NCBI RefSeq assembly: GCF_003885045.1
Contig: NZ_RHJS01000002.1
Location: forward strand, 3,526,501-3,590,500
Reading direction: 5' to 3'
Source of the DNA: Schaedlerella arabinosiphila
GTDB taxonomy: Bacteria > Bacillota > Clostridia > Lachnospirales > Lachnospiraceae
Length of the DNA stretch: 64,000 nt
In this document: in pieces, positions 32,333 through 41,806 of the stretch
How positions within the stretch are numbered: the first letter of the stretch is position 1
How the letters are laid out: each line of letters starts with the position of its first letter
Notes under the pieces: generated by a model
What the model saw: the letters and a program-made list of their open reading frames with translations, nothing else
What the model was told of the DNA's origin: nothing
The model's database searches: none
Position numbers and translations under genes: made by a program

Positions 32333-32935
32333 CTACCATACCCTTCCCGACTGGCGCATATGCAGATACCGTTTGATATCCCTTTCAGCCCCTTTGGGAA
32401 ATTCCAAAAACTGGCACCCATACCCAAATCTTCCGTCGCGGAAAACCTCTTCCCGAATAATCAGGGCCTTCATCCGGTATTCCGTTTCTACGAAGCAATA
32501 GGAAAACTCAAGTATGCCGTCATACTGCAGCTTCGTCCTGGTGATAAAGTAAATACCGCCCTCGCTGATATTCTGGATAATCCCTCCAAATTCCGCCTGC
32601 TCTGGAGATGAAAATATCGTTTCTTTCTCCATATTAGACCTGAGACTCCTCCGGGCTTCTACAATCTCAATTACATCTAGGATATCGCAGTCCGCAACCC
32701 ACGGCGCAGGTATGGACGGGTCATAATTACTCCTGACGACAACTGCACAGTGCGCTTTGATACACCCGATCTCGCTGTCAAAAAAATCAATCCGAATGTT
32801 CACCGTATCCGACAGTTCCTGCTCCCTTTTCAGAAGGAGAAGAATCTGCTCCCCCGCACATTTCACCGGAATCCTTTTCTGATCCGCATCCGCTGTCTCA
32901 TAAACCGAACATATAGTACAATGATTCAAAACCAT
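32333..32935 (-). CDS. PilZ domain protein (c-di-GMP receptor)
   Basis: A 200-residue cytoplasmic protein with a YcgR-like N-terminal beta domain (to about residue 85) and a C-terminal PilZ domain. The PilZ c-di-GMP motifs are present as ARRSLRSN (R-x3-R) near residue 94 and NISEGG (N/D-x-S-x2-G) near 122. A small cysteine-containing start (MVLNHCTICSVYETA) is unusual. YcgR-type proteins often act as flagellar brakes or control surface polysaccharides on c-di-GMP binding; no flagellar genes are nearby. A two-copy 46-bp tandem repeat lies just upstream. Confidence 0.85.
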   Translation of the reverse strand: MVLNHCTICSVYETADADQKRIPVKCAGEQILLLLKREQELSDTVNIRIDFFDSEIGCIKAHCAVVVRSNYDPSIPAPWVADCDILDVIEIVEARRSLRSNMEKETIFSSPEQAEFGGIIQNISEGGIYFITRTKLQYDGILEFSYCFVETEYRMKALIIREEVFRDGRFGYGCQFLEFPKGAERDIKRYLHMRQSGRVW

Positions 32936-32992
32936 TGGCTCTGCCCCTCCTTAACTAAATATACACACCCTGAAATTCCCACCGCATATGCC

Positions 32993-33084
32993 CCAAGGGC
33001 ACCCCATTATGGCCATTCGACCGTTTCATAAGGTATACCCAAGGGCATCCCATTATGGCCATACGGCTGTTTCATAATGTATAA
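32993..33084. repeat. Two 46-bp tandem repeats upstream of the PilZ gene
   Basis: Copies 32993-33038 and 33039-33084 differ at five or six of 46 positions. Each begins CCCAAGGGCAYCCCATTATG and ends in TTTCATAA(G/T)GTATA, with an internal CCATTATGG palindrome. They start 58 bp upstream of the PilZ start codon, a position suited to regulator binding. Confidence 0.8.
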
Positions 33085-33212
33085 AAACTGCATCATAAAA
33101 CGGGATTTTTCTTTTTTCGCACGATTCTATTCCTGACCTACGTATTATAACCGATCTATTTTATCTTTACAATACAGAAAGCCGCCAAATATCCATGCAG
33201 GCATGACTGCCC

Positions 33213-33358
33213 GTTACTGTTCACACGGCGTCGTGCACCCTGCTGCACGGCGTCCGGCTAATAAAGTAACATTTGCCATAATATCCAGCCCTCGCCGAAG
33301 GCGACTTAAAATGGGCTGGATACTGTTACTGGAGCACCCAAAGGGTGTGAACAGTAAC
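33213..33358. repeat. Long inverted repeat enclosing nested hairpins
   Basis: Perfect 14-bp outer arms, GTTACTGTTCACAC (33213-33226) and GTGTGAACAGTAAC (33345-33358), enclose two more hairpins: CGTGCA/TGCACG, and CCAGCCC-CGCC with GGCG-GGGCTGG. There is no coding sequence. It may be a palindromic mobile repeat (MITE-like) or a structured RNA. The interval 32936-33437 has no gene. Confidence 0.75.
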
Positions 33359-33387
33359 TGACTGCCCGGCTCATTGCTTCGTGGGAA

Positions 33388-33430
33388 TAAAAACGCCGCA
33401 GTTCACCGACCTTCCAGTGAACTGCAGCGC
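33388..33430 (-). terminator. glgP terminator
   Basis: On the minus strand, GCAGTTCAC pairs with GTGAACTGC, with further G-C extension and then GTTTTTATT, starting about eight nt after the glgP stop. Confidence 0.88.
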
Positions 33431-33437
33431 TTCTATA

Positions 33438-35780
33438 TTATATGTTTTTCTGATCTGTTTCGTCCTGCCCCAAATGCCCGTTCCCGGCCCGAACAGCTTC
33501 CTCTTCTATGCCTGAGACTTCCTCTGTCTCTCCCAGGTGCCAGATGTCCTCATTGTACTCCGCAATCGTCCGGTCAGAAGAAAAATATCCTGCCCCGCTG
33601 ATATTGAGCAGCGCCATCTTCGCCCACTTCTCCGGGTTTACGGCATAATCTGTAACTGCCTGGTTTTTGCGCACAACATAAGCATTAAAATCGGGAAACG
33701 TCTGGAACCAGTCCTTTCCGACCAGCTCGTTTTTCAGGCTCCTGAGGCTCCCTTCGTCCCCTTCTGAGAGCATCAGCTCCCCATCGATAAAATCAACCGC
33801 ACGGCGGAGGTTGGGGTCTGTCTCATACCACTCCCGGGCGCAGTAATCTCCTTTTTCATAGAGCCGGATCACCTGTCTGCTGCTCTGTCCGAAGATATAG
33901 ATATTCTCCCCGCCTACACAGTCCGCGATCTCCACATTTGCCCCGTCCATCGTTCCAAGCGTAACCGCTCCGTTGAGCATAAACTTCATGTTGCCGGTGC
34001 CCGATGCCTCCTTTGATGCCAGGCTGATCTGCTCGGACAAATCACAGGCCGGGATCATCTTTTCCGCTGCCGTCACATTATAATTTTCGACCAGCACAAT
34101 CTGAATCCACTTGGAAACCTCCGGATCCTTTTCAACGACTTTTGACAGCGTCAGCAGAGCATGAATGATATTTTTTGCCGTAATGTAGGCCGGAGCCGCC
34201 TTCGCACCAAACACGGCGGTAATCGGCGCTGCCGGTAGATGCCCGTTCTTGATCTCAAAATACTGGTGGATGAGATATAAGAGGTTCAGCTGCTGCCGTT
34301 TATATTCATGAAGCCGCTTTGACTGAATGGAAAAAATGGAATCCGGCTTCAAAGCAACTCCCTGCTTCTTGAACAGCCAATCCGAAAACTTTTTCTTATT
34401 CGCCGTCTTAATTTCCATCAGCCTTTTCAGTACCTTCTGATCGTCCCCATAGGCGGCCAGTTTTTTCAGCTCCGACGCATCTTTCTTAAATCCCGGGCCG
34501 ATCAGGCTCTCGATATACTCCGTCAGCTCATGGTTGCAGGACAGAAGCCACCTTCTGAAGGTAATGCCGTTTGTCTTATTGTTAAATTTTTCCGGATAGA
34601 GCTGATAAAACTGATTCAGCTCGCTTTCCTTGAGTATCTCCGTGTGAAGGGCCGCCACGCCGTTTGTACTGTGGGTAAAATGAATATCCATATTCGCCAT
34701 GTGTACCAGGTGCCCCTTGTCAATGATCGCCAAATCTTCCCTGTCCGTTTTTTCCTTCACGGCTTCATCCAGCTTGCGGATCACAGGCATGAGCTGGGGA
34801 ACCACTTCCTCCAGATAGCTTTCCGGCCATTTTTCCAGCGCTTCCGCCAGAATCGTGTGGTTCGTGTACGCGCAGGTTTTGGTCACGATCTCCGCCGCCT
34901 CTTCAAATGCAATCCCTTTTTCACCAAGCAGGCGGATCAGCTCCGGAATCACCATGGACGGATGGGTATCGTTGATCTGGATTGCTGCATAGTCCGCAAG
35001 ATCGTGAAGCTTACATCCCCGTTTTTCACATTCCTCCAGAATCATCTGCGCCCCGGCGCTGACCATAAGGTACTGCTGGTAAATGCGCAGCTTCCGGCCT
35101 TCGTCGTCGCTGTCGTCGGGATACAAAAACAGGGTCAGGTTCTTGTCGATCTCCGTCTTATCGAATTGGATTCCTTCCGAAATGATGCCCTCGTCCACCG
35201 TATCTAAGTCAAACAGGTTCAGCTTATTGGTGCGCCCGTCATAGCCGGTCACATCAAGTCGGTACAGACGCGCCTCATATTCTTTTCCCGCAAGGCTTAC
35301 TTCATAGGTCTTTCCCGTATCTTCGGCCCACTGCGCGCCGTCCAGCCAGTAGTCGGGAGTTTCATTCTGACAGTGATTCCGGAAATTCTGACGGAACAGC
35401 CCGCAGTGGTACATAAGCCCCACACCGTCTCCCGGGAGATCCAGTGTTGCCAGAGAATCCAGAAAACACGCCGCCAGGCGCCCCAGTCCGCCGTTTCCAA
35501 GGCTTGGCTCCGGCTCGATCTCTTCCAGCTCGGCCAGCGATTTTCCAGATTCCTTTAAAAGCCCGTCCACCTCGTCATAGATTCCCAGATTGATCAGATT
35601 ATTGCTCAAAAGCTTTCCGATCAAAAATTCCGCCGAGATATAATACAGCTTCCGTCCTTTGACCGCCTTTTCCCTGGCCTTGCTCTCCTCCTTCACAATG
35701 GTCATCAGTGCTCTATAAATTTCTTCATAACTGCATTCTGCGATCGACTTTTTACAAAGTGCTTCCAATCTTGCTTTCAT
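33438..35780 (-). CDS. glgP: Glycogen/maltodextrin phosphorylase
   Basis: A PLP-dependent enzyme that releases glucose-1-phosphate from alpha-1,4-glucans. The 780-residue protein contains the GT35 hallmarks: YYISAEFLIGKLLSNNL near residue 46, EPSLGNGGLGRLAACFLDS near 90, GITFRRWLLSCN near 410, and the PLP site EASGTGNMKFMLNGAVTLGT with the Schiff-base lysine. The N-terminal phosphorylation extension of eukaryotic enzymes is absent, as expected in bacteria. The C-terminus carries an unusual acidic tail of about 30 residues (EEVSGIEEEAVRAGNG...). It is monocistronic with its own terminator, and divergent from an AraC-type regulator that could control it. Confidence 0.96.
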   Translation of the reverse strand: MKARLEALCKKSIAECSYEEIYRALMTIVKEESKAREKAVKGRKLYYISAEFLIGKLLSNNLINLGIYDEVDGLLKESGKSLAELEEIEPEPSLGNGGLGRLAACFLDSLATLDLPGDGVGLMYHCGLFRQNFRNHCQNETPDYWLDGAQWAEDTGKTYEVSLAGKEYEARLYRLDVTGYDGRTNKLNLFDLDTVDEGIISEGIQFDKTEIDKNLTLFLYPDDSDDEGRKLRIYQQYLMVSAGAQMILEECEKRGCKLHDLADYAAIQINDTHPSMVIPELIRLLGEKGIAFEEAAEIVTKTCAYTNHTILAEALEKWPESYLEEVVPQLMPVIRKLDEAVKEKTDREDLAIIDKGHLVHMANMDIHFTHSTNGVAALHTEILKESELNQFYQLYPEKFNNKTNGITFRRWLLSCNHELTEYIESLIGPGFKKDASELKKLAAYGDDQKVLKRLMEIKTANKKKFSDWLFKKQGVALKPDSIFSIQSKRLHEYKRQQLNLLYLIHQYFEIKNGHLPAAPITAVFGAKAAPAYITAKNIIHALLTLSKVVEKDPEVSKWIQIVLVENYNVTAAEKMIPACDLSEQISLASKEASGTGNMKFMLNGAVTLGTMDGANVEIADCVGGENIYIFGQSSRQVIRLYEKGDYCAREWYETDPNLRRAVDFIDGELMLSEGDEGSLRSLKNELVGKDWFQTFPDFNAYVVRKNQAVTDYAVNPEKWAKMALLNISGAGYFSSDRTIAEYNEDIWHLGETEEVSGIEEEAVRAGNGHLGQDETDQKNI

Positions 35781-35914
35781 GAGAATACCCCTTTCACATC
35801 TAAAGATCTCCTATTACCAGTTTCCTTTTTTATAATTCCCTGGTATCTTAATTTCTACCACATTTCCAAACGAAATACCTGTACTTTCGTCGCAATCTAT
35901 TATACAATACTATC

Positions 35915-36829
35915 ATGAAAGAAGAACATTTACCCAATCAAGCCCCCATTGCAAACGGATACCATGAGACGAAAAAGCACACCGGCTTCCTGTTCCCCTA
36001 CAACGTCTATCCCTGTACCATCCCTGACGATTTCCCTTCCGTATCGCTGCACTGGCAGGATACCATGGAGATCGTCTACATCAAAAAAGGACGGGGAAGG
36101 GCCCAGGTAGACCTGTCTGTTTTTGAAGTTCATGCAGGTGATATTATCCTCGCACTGCCCGGACATCTCCACGGGCTAAGGCATATACATGGGGAACGTA
36201 TGGAATATGAGAACATTATTTTTGACATGACTTTTTTGGGAAGCGGCGTGATCGACCTGTGCAGCCAGAAATACCTGCTGCCCCTGCTGCGGAACGAGTG
36301 GAAGCTGCCCGTATGCGTCACCCCCCTGGATGACTGCCACGCTTCCCTGTCCGCCTGCCTTGACAACGCAGACATGCTGTGCAGCTTACGTCCGACGGGA
36401 TACGAGCTGGAAGTCAAGGCGGATATGATGAAATTCTTTTCCATTCTATTTCGGACGGCAGACCCGGCGAAGCAGGAGCCCCCTGTTCCCGCCAATATTG
36501 ACCGTTTAAAAACGATCCTTCATTTGATTGAGGAACAGTTTCAGCAACCCCTCACGGTGGAGGAAGCCGCTGATGTATGCGGTTACAGCGCCAGCCACTT
36601 TATGCGCTGGTTCCGGCAGGTGACGGGAACCAGCTTTATCCATTATCTCAACCGTTTCCGTCTGGAAAAGGCTTTTCAGGAATTGAAAACTACCGAAAAA
36701 ACCGTTTTGGAGATCTCCCAGGAGGTCGGTTTTGACAATCTGTCCAACTTCAACCGCCTGTTTAAAAAACAATTTCTCATGACGCCCAGGGAGCTTCGAA
36801 CCGTAAAAAAAGAACTTCCATCCACATAG
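35915..36829 (+). CDS. AraC family transcriptional regulator
   Basis: A 304-residue regulator with an N-terminal cupin-like ligand domain (residues 35-110; MEIVYIKKGRGRAQVDLSVFEVHAGDIIL) and two C-terminal HTH motifs. The first is PLTVEEAADVCGYSASHFMRWFRQVTG. The second is VLEISQEVGFDNLSNFNRLFKKQF, followed by TPREL. Such cupin-AraC proteins usually sense sugars and activate neighbouring carbohydrate genes. The divergent glgP, 134 bp away, is the obvious candidate target, but this is inference. The gene ends inside a bidirectional terminator. Confidence 0.92.
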   Translation: MKEEHLPNQAPIANGYHETKKHTGFLFPYNVYPCTIPDDFPSVSLHWQDTMEIVYIKKGRGRAQVDLSVFEVHAGDIILALPGHLHGLRHIHGERMEYENIIFDMTFLGSGVIDLCSQKYLLPLLRNEWKLPVCVTPLDDCHASLSACLDNADMLCSLRPTGYELEVKADMMKFFSILFRTADPAKQEPPVPANIDRLKTILHLIEEQFQQPLTVEEAADVCGYSASHFMRWFRQVTGTSFIHYLNRFRLEKAFQELKTTEKTVLEISQEVGFDNLSNFNRLFKKQFLMTPRELRTVKKELPST

Positions 36830-36844
36830 GAAGTTCTCCTTTTG
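36811..36844 (+). terminator. Bidirectional terminator between araC-type gene and hydE
   Basis: A perfect 9-bp stem AGAACTTCC/GGAAGTTCT with CCTTTTGA downstream on plus and TTTTTTT downstream on minus. It serves both convergent genes and overlaps the regulator's stop codon. Confidence 0.88.
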
Positions 36845-36846
36845 AT

Positions 36847-37884
36847 TTACAGGACGGCATCCCCTCGTTCCGCCGACAGACAGTATCCCACCGATTCCAC
36901 TCTGCGCGACAGACAGTCTCTGCATTCTGCCGCTTCCTCTCCGGTGCAGATTTTATTGTCATACAGATCATACTGCTTCCGGTTTTTCAGAGGGGACAGG
37001 TTGGGCATCACCACATTGGCGCCGGCCAGCAGACCTTTTTCCCTGCCCTGCGAATCCAGAGTTCCAAGCGCGGTCGTTGCCGGGATCAGCGCCTTCGGCA
37101 GGAGAATCCGGATCACAGACAGCAAAAACAATGTCTGTTCCACGCTTCCCGCCTCTGCCTCCGCAAACGGCGTGTCATGATGCGGGATAAAAGGCCCCAC
37201 ACCGACCATAGCCGGATGCAGTTCTTCCAGAAAGCACAGGTCTTCTGCCAACGCTGCGTTGGTCTGTCCCGGGGAGCCAACCATGAATCCGGCGCCCACC
37301 TGATAGCCAAGTGCTTTCAGATCATACAGGCACCGTTTCCTGGAAGACAGGCTCAAATTCTCCGGGTGGAGTTTTCGGTAATGAGCTTCATCCGCCGTCT
37401 CATGCCGCAGCAGATAACGGTCGGCTCCCGCCTCCCGGAACAGCCGATAGCTTTCACAGGGCCTTTCTCCGATGGACAGGGTCAGAGCGCAGTCCGGATA
37501 ACGCGCCTTGATCTCTCGAATGATCTCAGCCATTCTCTCATCCGTAAAGTAAGAATCCTCCCCGCCCTGAAGCACGAACGTCCGGAATCCCAGTCCGTAT
37601 CCGTTCTCACAGCAGTCCAGGATTTCCTCCCGGCTCAGGCGGTATCTGCGGGCCTTTTGGTTTCCGCATCGTATCCCGCAGTAATAACAGTTGTTTTTAC
37701 AATAATTGGTAAACTCGATCAGACCTCTTGTAAAGACCTTATCTCCGTAATACTGTTTTCGGAGACGGACCGCTTCCTCCCGCAGCTTCGTGCGGACACC
37801 GGCATCGCCGCCTGCGTCCAGCAGTTCTATATACTCCGTCCTGGTAAGGGTATGGTCCCGTATCAATTTATCCGCCAGAATCAA
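36847..37884 (-). CDS. hydE: [FeFe]-hydrogenase maturation radical SAM protein HydE
   Basis: HydE helps to build the dithiolate-bridged subcluster of [FeFe]-hydrogenase. The 345-residue protein has the radical SAM CKNNCYYCGI motif near residue 58 with the CxxxCxxC spacing. GGEDSYF and SIGER phrases are typical of HydE/BioB-like enzymes. A C-terminal CRDC plus a further Cys can ligate the second cluster seen in some HydE proteins. I place the start at the TTG at 37882-37884, which has AAGGAG eight nt upstream. The 27-codon extension further upstream has no ribosome site and exceeds the family length. hydF and hydG are not in the window. Confidence 0.9.
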   Translation of the reverse strand: MILADKLIRDHTLTRTEYIELLDAGGDAGVRTKLREEAVRLRKQYYGDKVFTRGLIEFTNYCKNNCYYCGIRCGNQKARRYRLSREEILDCCENGYGLGFRTFVLQGGEDSYFTDERMAEIIREIKARYPDCALTLSIGERPCESYRLFREAGADRYLLRHETADEAHYRKLHPENLSLSSRKRCLYDLKALGYQVGAGFMVGSPGQTNAALAEDLCFLEELHPAMVGVGPFIPHHDTPFAEAEAGSVEQTLFLLSVIRILLPKALIPATTALGTLDSQGREKGLLAGANVVMPNLSPLKNRKQYDLYDNKICTGEEAAECRDCLSRRVESVGYCLSAERGDAVL

Positions 37885-37961
37885 TGGTCGTTCTCCTTTT
37901 TGTCTCCATACTGCAGCCGTTCCCGGCAAAAACCCCGAAGTCCGTCTGCCGTTGGGGACTG

Positions 37962-38582
37962 TCAAAAAATATGTTCCTTTAGATTTTCATCCTCAAATTC
38001 GAAGATGCAGCGTTCAAATGCGTTGATCACATGGGTATCCTGATATTTATCGTACCGCTTGTGGTTTCTTCCATAAGACATATGTACGTGCCCGTGCAGA
38101 AAAAATTTGGGGCGGTATTTCTCAATCAGCGACCGGAAAACCTGAAACCCCTGATGCGGCAGATCCCGCCCGTCATTTAACTGATAGGCTGGTGCATGGG
38201 TGACCAGTATATCAAAGCCCTGATGCCGGAACAATTTGAGCCACAGCTTCGCGGCCCTGCGCTTCATCTCCCGCTCCGTGTACTGATGCGCCCCTGGGCA
38301 GTAGCGCATGGAGCCGCCTAGCCCAAGTATCCGCACCCCTTCGTGGACATAGATCTGATCCTCAATGCAAATGCAGCCCTCAGGCGGAATGCGTTCGTAT
38401 TTTCCATCATGGTTTCCGTGTACATACAGAACCGGTACGGACGAAAGAGTTACCAAAAAGGACAGGTAATTGGGATCCAGATCTCCGCAGGAGATGATCA
38501 GGTCAATCCCTTCCAGTTTGCTTTTTTCGTAATAATCCCACAGATACTTTGACTCTTCATCCGCGATTGCCAGTATCTTCAT
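37962..38582 (-). CDS. Metallophosphoesterase
   Basis: A 206-residue calcineurin-like phosphoesterase. Metal ligands are visible as CGDLDPNYL (GD), HGNHDGKY (GNHD), VTHAP (H) and LHGHVHMSYG (GHxH). The usual D-x-H at the N-terminus is changed to ADEES (MKILAIADEESKY), so the first metal site is non-standard, as in some YfcE-related proteins. It lies eight nt after the BMP-domain gene and probably shares its transcript. The substrate is unknown. Confidence 0.9.
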   Translation of the reverse strand: MKILAIADEESKYLWDYYEKSKLEGIDLIISCGDLDPNYLSFLVTLSSVPVLYVHGNHDGKYERIPPEGCICIEDQIYVHEGVRILGLGGSMRYCPGAHQYTEREMKRRAAKLWLKLFRHQGFDILVTHAPAYQLNDGRDLPHQGFQVFRSLIEKYRPKFFLHGHVHMSYGRNHKRYDKYQDTHVINAFERCIFEFEDENLKEHIF

Positions 38583-38589
38583 TCGACAG

Positions 38590-40500
38590 TTAACCTTCCT
38601 TTTTCTGTACTCCCTGCTGCTCGATAACAGGCTTTGCCTCTTCCTTGAGCTCTTCTTTTTTCGGAATGGAACCGATCACGTTCTCTGCCAGCCAATCCAT
38701 GGTCATGATCTCTTCCGGCGACAGGATTCGATCCGGCTCGCCCTGTACAATTCCCGTCTGGGAATACAAAATCCCGGAAAACGGGTTGAATATATCGGAA
38801 CTGATGGTCGCCCTCAGCAGTTCTACCAGACGCTTTGTCCCGATGGGCAGGTTCTGGGAGCAGATCACGTCGATCACGCCTGATGACATCCCCCACCAGT
38901 AATTGATGGCTTTTGTGGATGCCGGATTGTCGTCGTACTTCCAGGTTCCGTCCATGATCGTCCGAATCAGCCTTTCGTAAAACTTTCCCCAGTGCCACAG
39001 CGGCATGGCAAGATTTCTCAGCCATCCCCCTTCCATATGGTACAGTCCGAAGAACCGGGAAGCGTCCTCCGGGATCACCATGTCCCGTCCCGATACACAG
39101 GAGGACTTGTTGCTTCTGATTTTTTCATCAATGTCCACATCCTTCAAAGTGGACCATTCCAAAAACACCTCCGCCCGCGGGTTGATCATCTTTGCCCCCA
39201 GCGCAAATGCATTGATATTCGCGATGGAACCACAGATCGGGTAATCCGCAATGTAGGTCATCCGGTTATTTTCCGCCATCGCTCCGGCAATGGCGCCCAT
39301 CAGAAACTTTGCCTCGTGCATCCGGGAATAATAGGTTCGGATGTACCGGTGGGACGTATTCAGGGAGCAGTTCAGAATCCTGATCTCCGGATTCGCGATG
39401 GCCGCCTTCACACTTGCCTGTACAAAGGACGGCGTGGTCGTAAAGATCAGGTTGCAGCCCGAACCGATGGCCTCCTCCAGAATGGCTTCAATATTTTCCA
39501 GAGTTGCGTTCTCATAGCTGACCGTCTGAACCTCTTCCGAAAATGTCTGTTCCAGATGCAGCCTTCCCAATTCGTGGGCATAGGCCCAGGCTGAGGTTCC
39601 CGGTGTCTTTTCGTAGATGAAGGCGATCTTAAGCTTCGGTATGCTCAGCGGCAGGAGAAGGCTCAGCAGCGGCTTCTTTTCCTCATTGGGCTTCATCTTT
39701 AAGTCAACCACCTGATCCTCCTGCAGAAGTTCAAACTCCTCCCAGCTCTTTGTCATCAGCTCTTTCAGGTCGCTGGTGGTCTTCTCGTCAATGGCCTCAT
39801 ATCCGTATAATGTGATAAACGCCAGAAAGGCATCTCCCGTGGTGATCCTGAGCTTTCCGCCGCCCTGCGTCTCGTACTCCCCGGAAAATCTGGAATAAAT
39901 GGAGCTGAATTTCAGGAGTTCATCCTTTGTCCATTCCTCCTCCGGCCCTTTTCCCACTGCCTCCTGCAGCTTCGCGAAGCTGCCTTCCTGTGTAAACCAG
40001 ATATAATTGATAGGCGCGCACCGGTAAAAATCCAGAAATTCATAGTAGATTTTATTTTCCTTTTCCTCCGTGCGCTTCGGAATGATCCGCGTCACGTTGC
40101 CGGGAATAGAGACCACGCCGAAATATTTCATAACGCTGACCCGCTTATTCCCCTCTTCCACGTAGAATTTGTTCATATATTCATATGCCTTGATCGGTTC
40201 CCGGATTCCTTCCTCCACATGGCTTGTACTCAGACTCGCCCATTTTGAAGCAAACTCCGTAGTCTCGCGCAGGATCGGCATAAAATTCCCTGAAAAGGAA
40301 TTACTTCTTCCCACTGTTTTCGTCCCGACGATCTGGTCTGCGGGAATCTGCACCAGCCCAAGGGGCATCTCCGAATACGACCCCTTCTCCGGCATGAAAT
40401 CATCCAGAACCTGCAGGGTCGGCCTCACCCCGCGGAGCATCCGTGCCTGATAATCTTTTTTTCCCAATCTATATGCCCTGCTGTAATCTTCGCTTCCCAT
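38590..40500 (-). CDS. BMP/PnrA-domain protein fused to an N-terminal domain, no signal peptide
   Basis: A 636-residue protein. The C-terminal half from about residue 287 is a BMP-family (PnrA-like nucleoside-binding) fold: PKLKIAFIYEKTPGTSAWAYAHELGR, ...IFTTTPSFVQASVKAA..., AGAMAENNRMTYIADYP. BMP proteins are normally exported lipoproteins, but this one has no signal peptide or lipobox. Instead it carries about 280 residues with a ParB/sulfiredoxin-like motif (EEGNKRVSVMKYF, near residue 117). It may therefore be a cytoplasmic ligand sensor. The C-terminus is lysine/glutamate-rich. No ABC transporter genes are adjacent. Confidence 0.75.
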   Translation of the reverse strand: MGSEDYSRAYRLGKKDYQARMLRGVRPTLQVLDDFMPEKGSYSEMPLGLVQIPADQIVGTKTVGRSNSFSGNFMPILRETTEFASKWASLSTSHVEEGIREPIKAYEYMNKFYVEEGNKRVSVMKYFGVVSIPGNVTRIIPKRTEEKENKIYYEFLDFYRCAPINYIWFTQEGSFAKLQEAVGKGPEEEWTKDELLKFSSIYSRFSGEYETQGGGKLRITTGDAFLAFITLYGYEAIDEKTTSDLKELMTKSWEEFELLQEDQVVDLKMKPNEEKKPLLSLLLPLSIPKLKIAFIYEKTPGTSAWAYAHELGRLHLEQTFSEEVQTVSYENATLENIEAILEEAIGSGCNLIFTTTPSFVQASVKAAIANPEIRILNCSLNTSHRYIRTYYSRMHEAKFLMGAIAGAMAENNRMTYIADYPICGSIANINAFALGAKMINPRAEVFLEWSTLKDVDIDEKIRSNKSSCVSGRDMVIPEDASRFFGLYHMEGGWLRNLAMPLWHWGKFYERLIRTIMDGTWKYDDNPASTKAINYWWGMSSGVIDVICSQNLPIGTKRLVELLRATISSDIFNPFSGILYSQTGIVQGEPDRILSPEEIMTMDWLAENVIGSIPKKEELKEEAKPVIEQQGVQKKEG

Positions 40501-40606
40501 AATGCCCTCCTATTGCGATCACACTTCCATTGAAAAGCTGCCTTAATCGAATCTGTATGTTATCACTTTGTTTCTATTCTGTCAAGAAAAAGGGAGCATA
40601 AACTTT

Positions 40607-41716
40607 TCACATAAACTTCTGTTCATCCGCAGCTCCTGCCTTCTTGCGCCGGTGCCTTCTCACAAGCAAAATGATTCCCACCAGTACCAGGCATACCCCT
40701 GCTCCGATTCCGACTCCGACCAGAAGTCTTTTCCTGCGCTCCTGCTGCCGCTTCTGTTCTGCCTCCTGTGCCTTTTTCTGAGCTGCCTCCTCCAGTTCTC
40801 TCTGCATCTTCAGCACTTCCTCGTCGGACTCCTTGCTCTGGAAAACGCTCAAGTCCAGTTCATTTTCCATCAGCATCCGGATCATGTCCTGTCCGTCCTG
40901 GTTGGGATGCAGACCGTCGGACTGGGTCAATTCCTCAATGCCGGAATTGAACAGATCCACCACCTGATATCCATATTCCTCCGCGTGCTTCCACATAATC
41001 TCGTTCATACCGGAGATCACGCTTTCTAACACCGCGTTTAATGTTCCGGGCAGTTCCCGCCCCTCCATCGGATTATAGATGGTGGTCACCGCCATCTGCG
41101 CATTCTCCTTTCTGCAGGAGGCGATCGTTTCCATGGCAAGCACCCATTGTTCTTCAAAAGAAGAATAATCCCAGCCCCCGATGGCCGAAGCGACGTTCAT
41201 CAGAAGAAGCGGGTTTTCTGCAATTCCCTCCTGCAGAGCCGCCAGTGCTTCATCCGCCGTATAGAAGCGGGTCTGGTTGTTGAGAATCTCCCGTGATACT
41301 TTTTTAAACTCATTCATCAGGTCATTGGAACCGATCGTCAGTGTGATCAGCTCTGCCTGCGAGAGCATCTGCTGCACCTCCGGCTCGTCAAGCACCGTCG
41401 AATTTAACTTTTTTGTGGTCAGTCCATTTTTGGTATACCGACTCATCCATATTTCCCTGCTGCTGATCTTATGCAGATCTCCGGCGATCAGAATCGGGTA
41501 GCACGTAACTTCCGTTTCCTCCGCCCCATAATATCCGTTTGGTATACTGTCCCCCAGGGCAATATACCAGACCGGGCCGTCCCCGTTTATTCCTGACGTC
41601 TGTATTTCCTCCGCTGATACGCGCCGTCCAAAGGACATGACGCAGACCAGAAAAAACACGCCCAGCAAAACCCATTTTACTCTGCGTGCATATCCAGGCA
41701 ATTTCATATACCGCAT
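40607..41716 (-). CDS. Membrane-anchored SGNH/GDSL hydrolase
   Basis: A 369-residue exported esterase-like protein. A signal peptide (residues 14-35) is followed by an SGNH domain with block I GDSIPNGYY (catalytic Ser), block III GSNDLM and block V DGLHPN (Asp and His). A coiled-coil stalk (about 295-330, EELEEAAQKKAQEAEQK) and a C-terminal membrane anchor with a basic cytoplasmic tail follow (LLVGVGIGAGVCLVLVGIIL). The lipid-like anchor suggests action on cell-surface polymers, such as deacetylation or deacylation. It is divergent from spoIIID. Confidence 0.88.
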   Translation of the reverse strand: MRYMKLPGYARRVKWVLLGVFFLVCVMSFGRRVSAEEIQTSGINGDGPVWYIALGDSIPNGYYGAEETEVTCYPILIAGDLHKISSREIWMSRYTKNGLTTKKLNSTVLDEPEVQQMLSQAELITLTIGSNDLMNEFKKVSREILNNQTRFYTADEALAALQEGIAENPLLLMNVASAIGGWDYSSFEEQWVLAMETIASCRKENAQMAVTTIYNPMEGRELPGTLNAVLESVISGMNEIMWKHAEEYGYQVVDLFNSGIEELTQSDGLHPNQDGQDMIRMLMENELDLSVFQSKESDEEVLKMQRELEEAAQKKAQEAEQKRQQERRKRLLVGVGIGAGVCLVLVGIILLVRRHRRKKAGAADEQKFM

Positions 41717-41806
41717 TTTTTTTCATCCATCCTTTCCCTCCGAAGCCTCTCCTATATCCTAACACAACACCCCCATCCATGTATACAATAAAATATATCC
41801 AGATAG

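Noticed and set aside
37885..37965. 27-codon N-terminal extension of HydE
   Set aside because: No ribosome site, exceeds family length, and a TTG with AAGGAG at correct spacing lies at the normal start.
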